Source: Oscillospiraceae bacterium (lineage in GTDB: Bacteria > Bacillota > Clostridia > Oscillospirales > Oscillospiraceae). From it: a stretch of DNA of 6,532 bases. How positions within the stretch are numbered: the stretch's first letter is position 1; every line of letters starts with the position of its first letter. The DNA lies in NCBI GenBank assembly GCA_017620315.1, contig JAFZQQ010000238.1, forward strand, positions 1 through 6,532, in the 5' to 3' direction. Under the pieces are notes generated by a model that made no database searches, was not told the DNA's origin, and worked only from the letters and a program-made list of their open reading frames with translations. A program made the position numbers and the translations under genes. Below, piece after piece: positions 6,086 to 6,532 of this stretch.

Positions 6086-6532
6086 TCACTCGATCGTAAA
6101 GTATTTCTCCGGGACCTCCACCTTTGTCGTGCCCATGTAAAATCCGGGATCGCCGAAAATGTATGTATCCTGATAGATCAGGATCGTGTTGTCCGACTTC
6201 ACGCCCGTCGCCGCGTCCGTATACTTCGAGCCGTTCCATTCCGCCCCGGGTGAGAACACGCCGTACGCGGCGGAAAGATCGTCGATATCCGTCAGCTTGC
6301 TCTTTCCCAGAATGACGTTCCTCGCGTGCTCCGCAAGACCCGCCGAGACCGCATAGCCGTATGAGTAAGTCCAGGTGCCGAATCTGCCCGCGCCGCCTCT
6401 TTCGACCACAGCCTTTTCGACCCGCGATGTGATCTTCTCAAAGTCGCCGGACTCCTCGGCAAGGTCAAGGTCAAGCGCGCCGGGATAGCCCATGATCGGC
6501 GAGGGAAGATCGGCCTCGATAAAGTATCCGCC
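6086..6532 (-). CDS. C-terminal part of a DUF3798-like extracytoplasmic binding protein (5' end outside window)
   Basis: The last 148 residues of a protein are visible; the frame is open at the window edge, so the internal Met encoded at 6493-6491 is not taken as the start. The visible part contains PSPIMGYPGAL, a GDFEKI segment, GGAGRFGTWTYSYGY and a later helix (GLAEHARNVILGKSKL). This order resembles what I recall of DUF3798, a family of periplasmic-binding-protein-like lipoproteins of Clostridia, where a GRF-x-TW segment precedes a helix near the C-terminus. The end (DPGFYMGTTKVEVPEKYFTIE, split across the final 21 residues) looks like a strand-rich closing region. Its signal peptide or lipobox would be outside the window and cannot be checked. 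It ends with TGA 30 nt before the dCache kinase gene, with no terminator between, so it probably shares that operon and may deliver or present a ligand to one of the kinases. Family assignment is from memory of motifs; the coding call itself is firm. Confidence 0.6.
   Translation of the reverse strand, partial: GGYFIEADLPSPIMGYPGALDLDLAEESGDFEKITSRVEKAVVERGGAGRFGTWTYSYGYAVSAGLAEHARNVILGKSKLTDIDDLSAAYGVFSPGAEWNGSKYTDAATGVKSDNTILIYQDTYIFGDPGFYMGTTKVEVPEKYFTIE

Noticed and set aside
5384..6253. 289-codon plus-strand open frame across the dCache region and the end of the binding-protein gene
   Set aside because: It runs antisense through two genes and the gap between them and shows no recognisable domain or ribosome site.
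6124..6315. Small plus-strand open frame opposite the binding-protein gene
   Set aside because: It is fully antisense to a frame with family-like motifs, and its Arg/Ser/Pro-rich translation is typical of a GC-rich shadow.

Overview
The window reads as a GC-rich Firmicutes (Clostridia) chromosome segment, probably an Oscillospiraceae-like gut anaerobe. The grounds are the LytTR regulator/DUF3021 membrane protein pair, the hybrid histidine kinases with the style common in Clostridia, strong GGAGG-type ribosome sites and GC-rich third codon positions. The lineage is an inference from family content and was not tested by a search. Every gene I can support lies on the minus strand, so transcription runs from high to low coordinates. 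The window cuts a gene at each end.

Upstream block (6532 down to 1124): the C-terminal part of a probable extracytoplasmic binding protein (DUF3798-like) is followed after 30 nt by a dCache-domain hybrid histidine kinase (805 aa). After only 3 nt comes a second hybrid kinase (836 aa) with an extracytoplasmic beta domain and a seven-helix membrane region (7TMR-DISM-like). The spacing suggests one operon devoted to sensing an external ligand. The two kinases share closely related HisKA, ATPase, receiver and C-terminal tail regions but have unrelated sensors. The dCache sensor carries a residue pattern matching the published amino-acid-binding dCache motif. No HPt protein or DNA-binding response regulator is visible here, so the output of the two kinases is not in the window.

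Downstream block (1025 down to 1): a 98-nt gap holds a possible promoter. It is followed by a tightly packed set of three genes: a 70-aa cysteine-rich putative zinc-binding protein (TTG start), a 152-aa LytTR DNA-binding protein without a receiver domain (ATGA overlap with the preceding gene), and a DUF3021 membrane protein that runs off the window. LytTR/membrane-protein pairs of this kind are known as regulator plus membrane antagonist. The cysteine-rich protein in front is the least familiar element.

The most interesting points are the cysteine-rich gene coupled to the LytTR gene, the predicted amino-acid-sensing dCache kinase, and the truncated receiver-like tail conserved at the C-terminus of both kinases.
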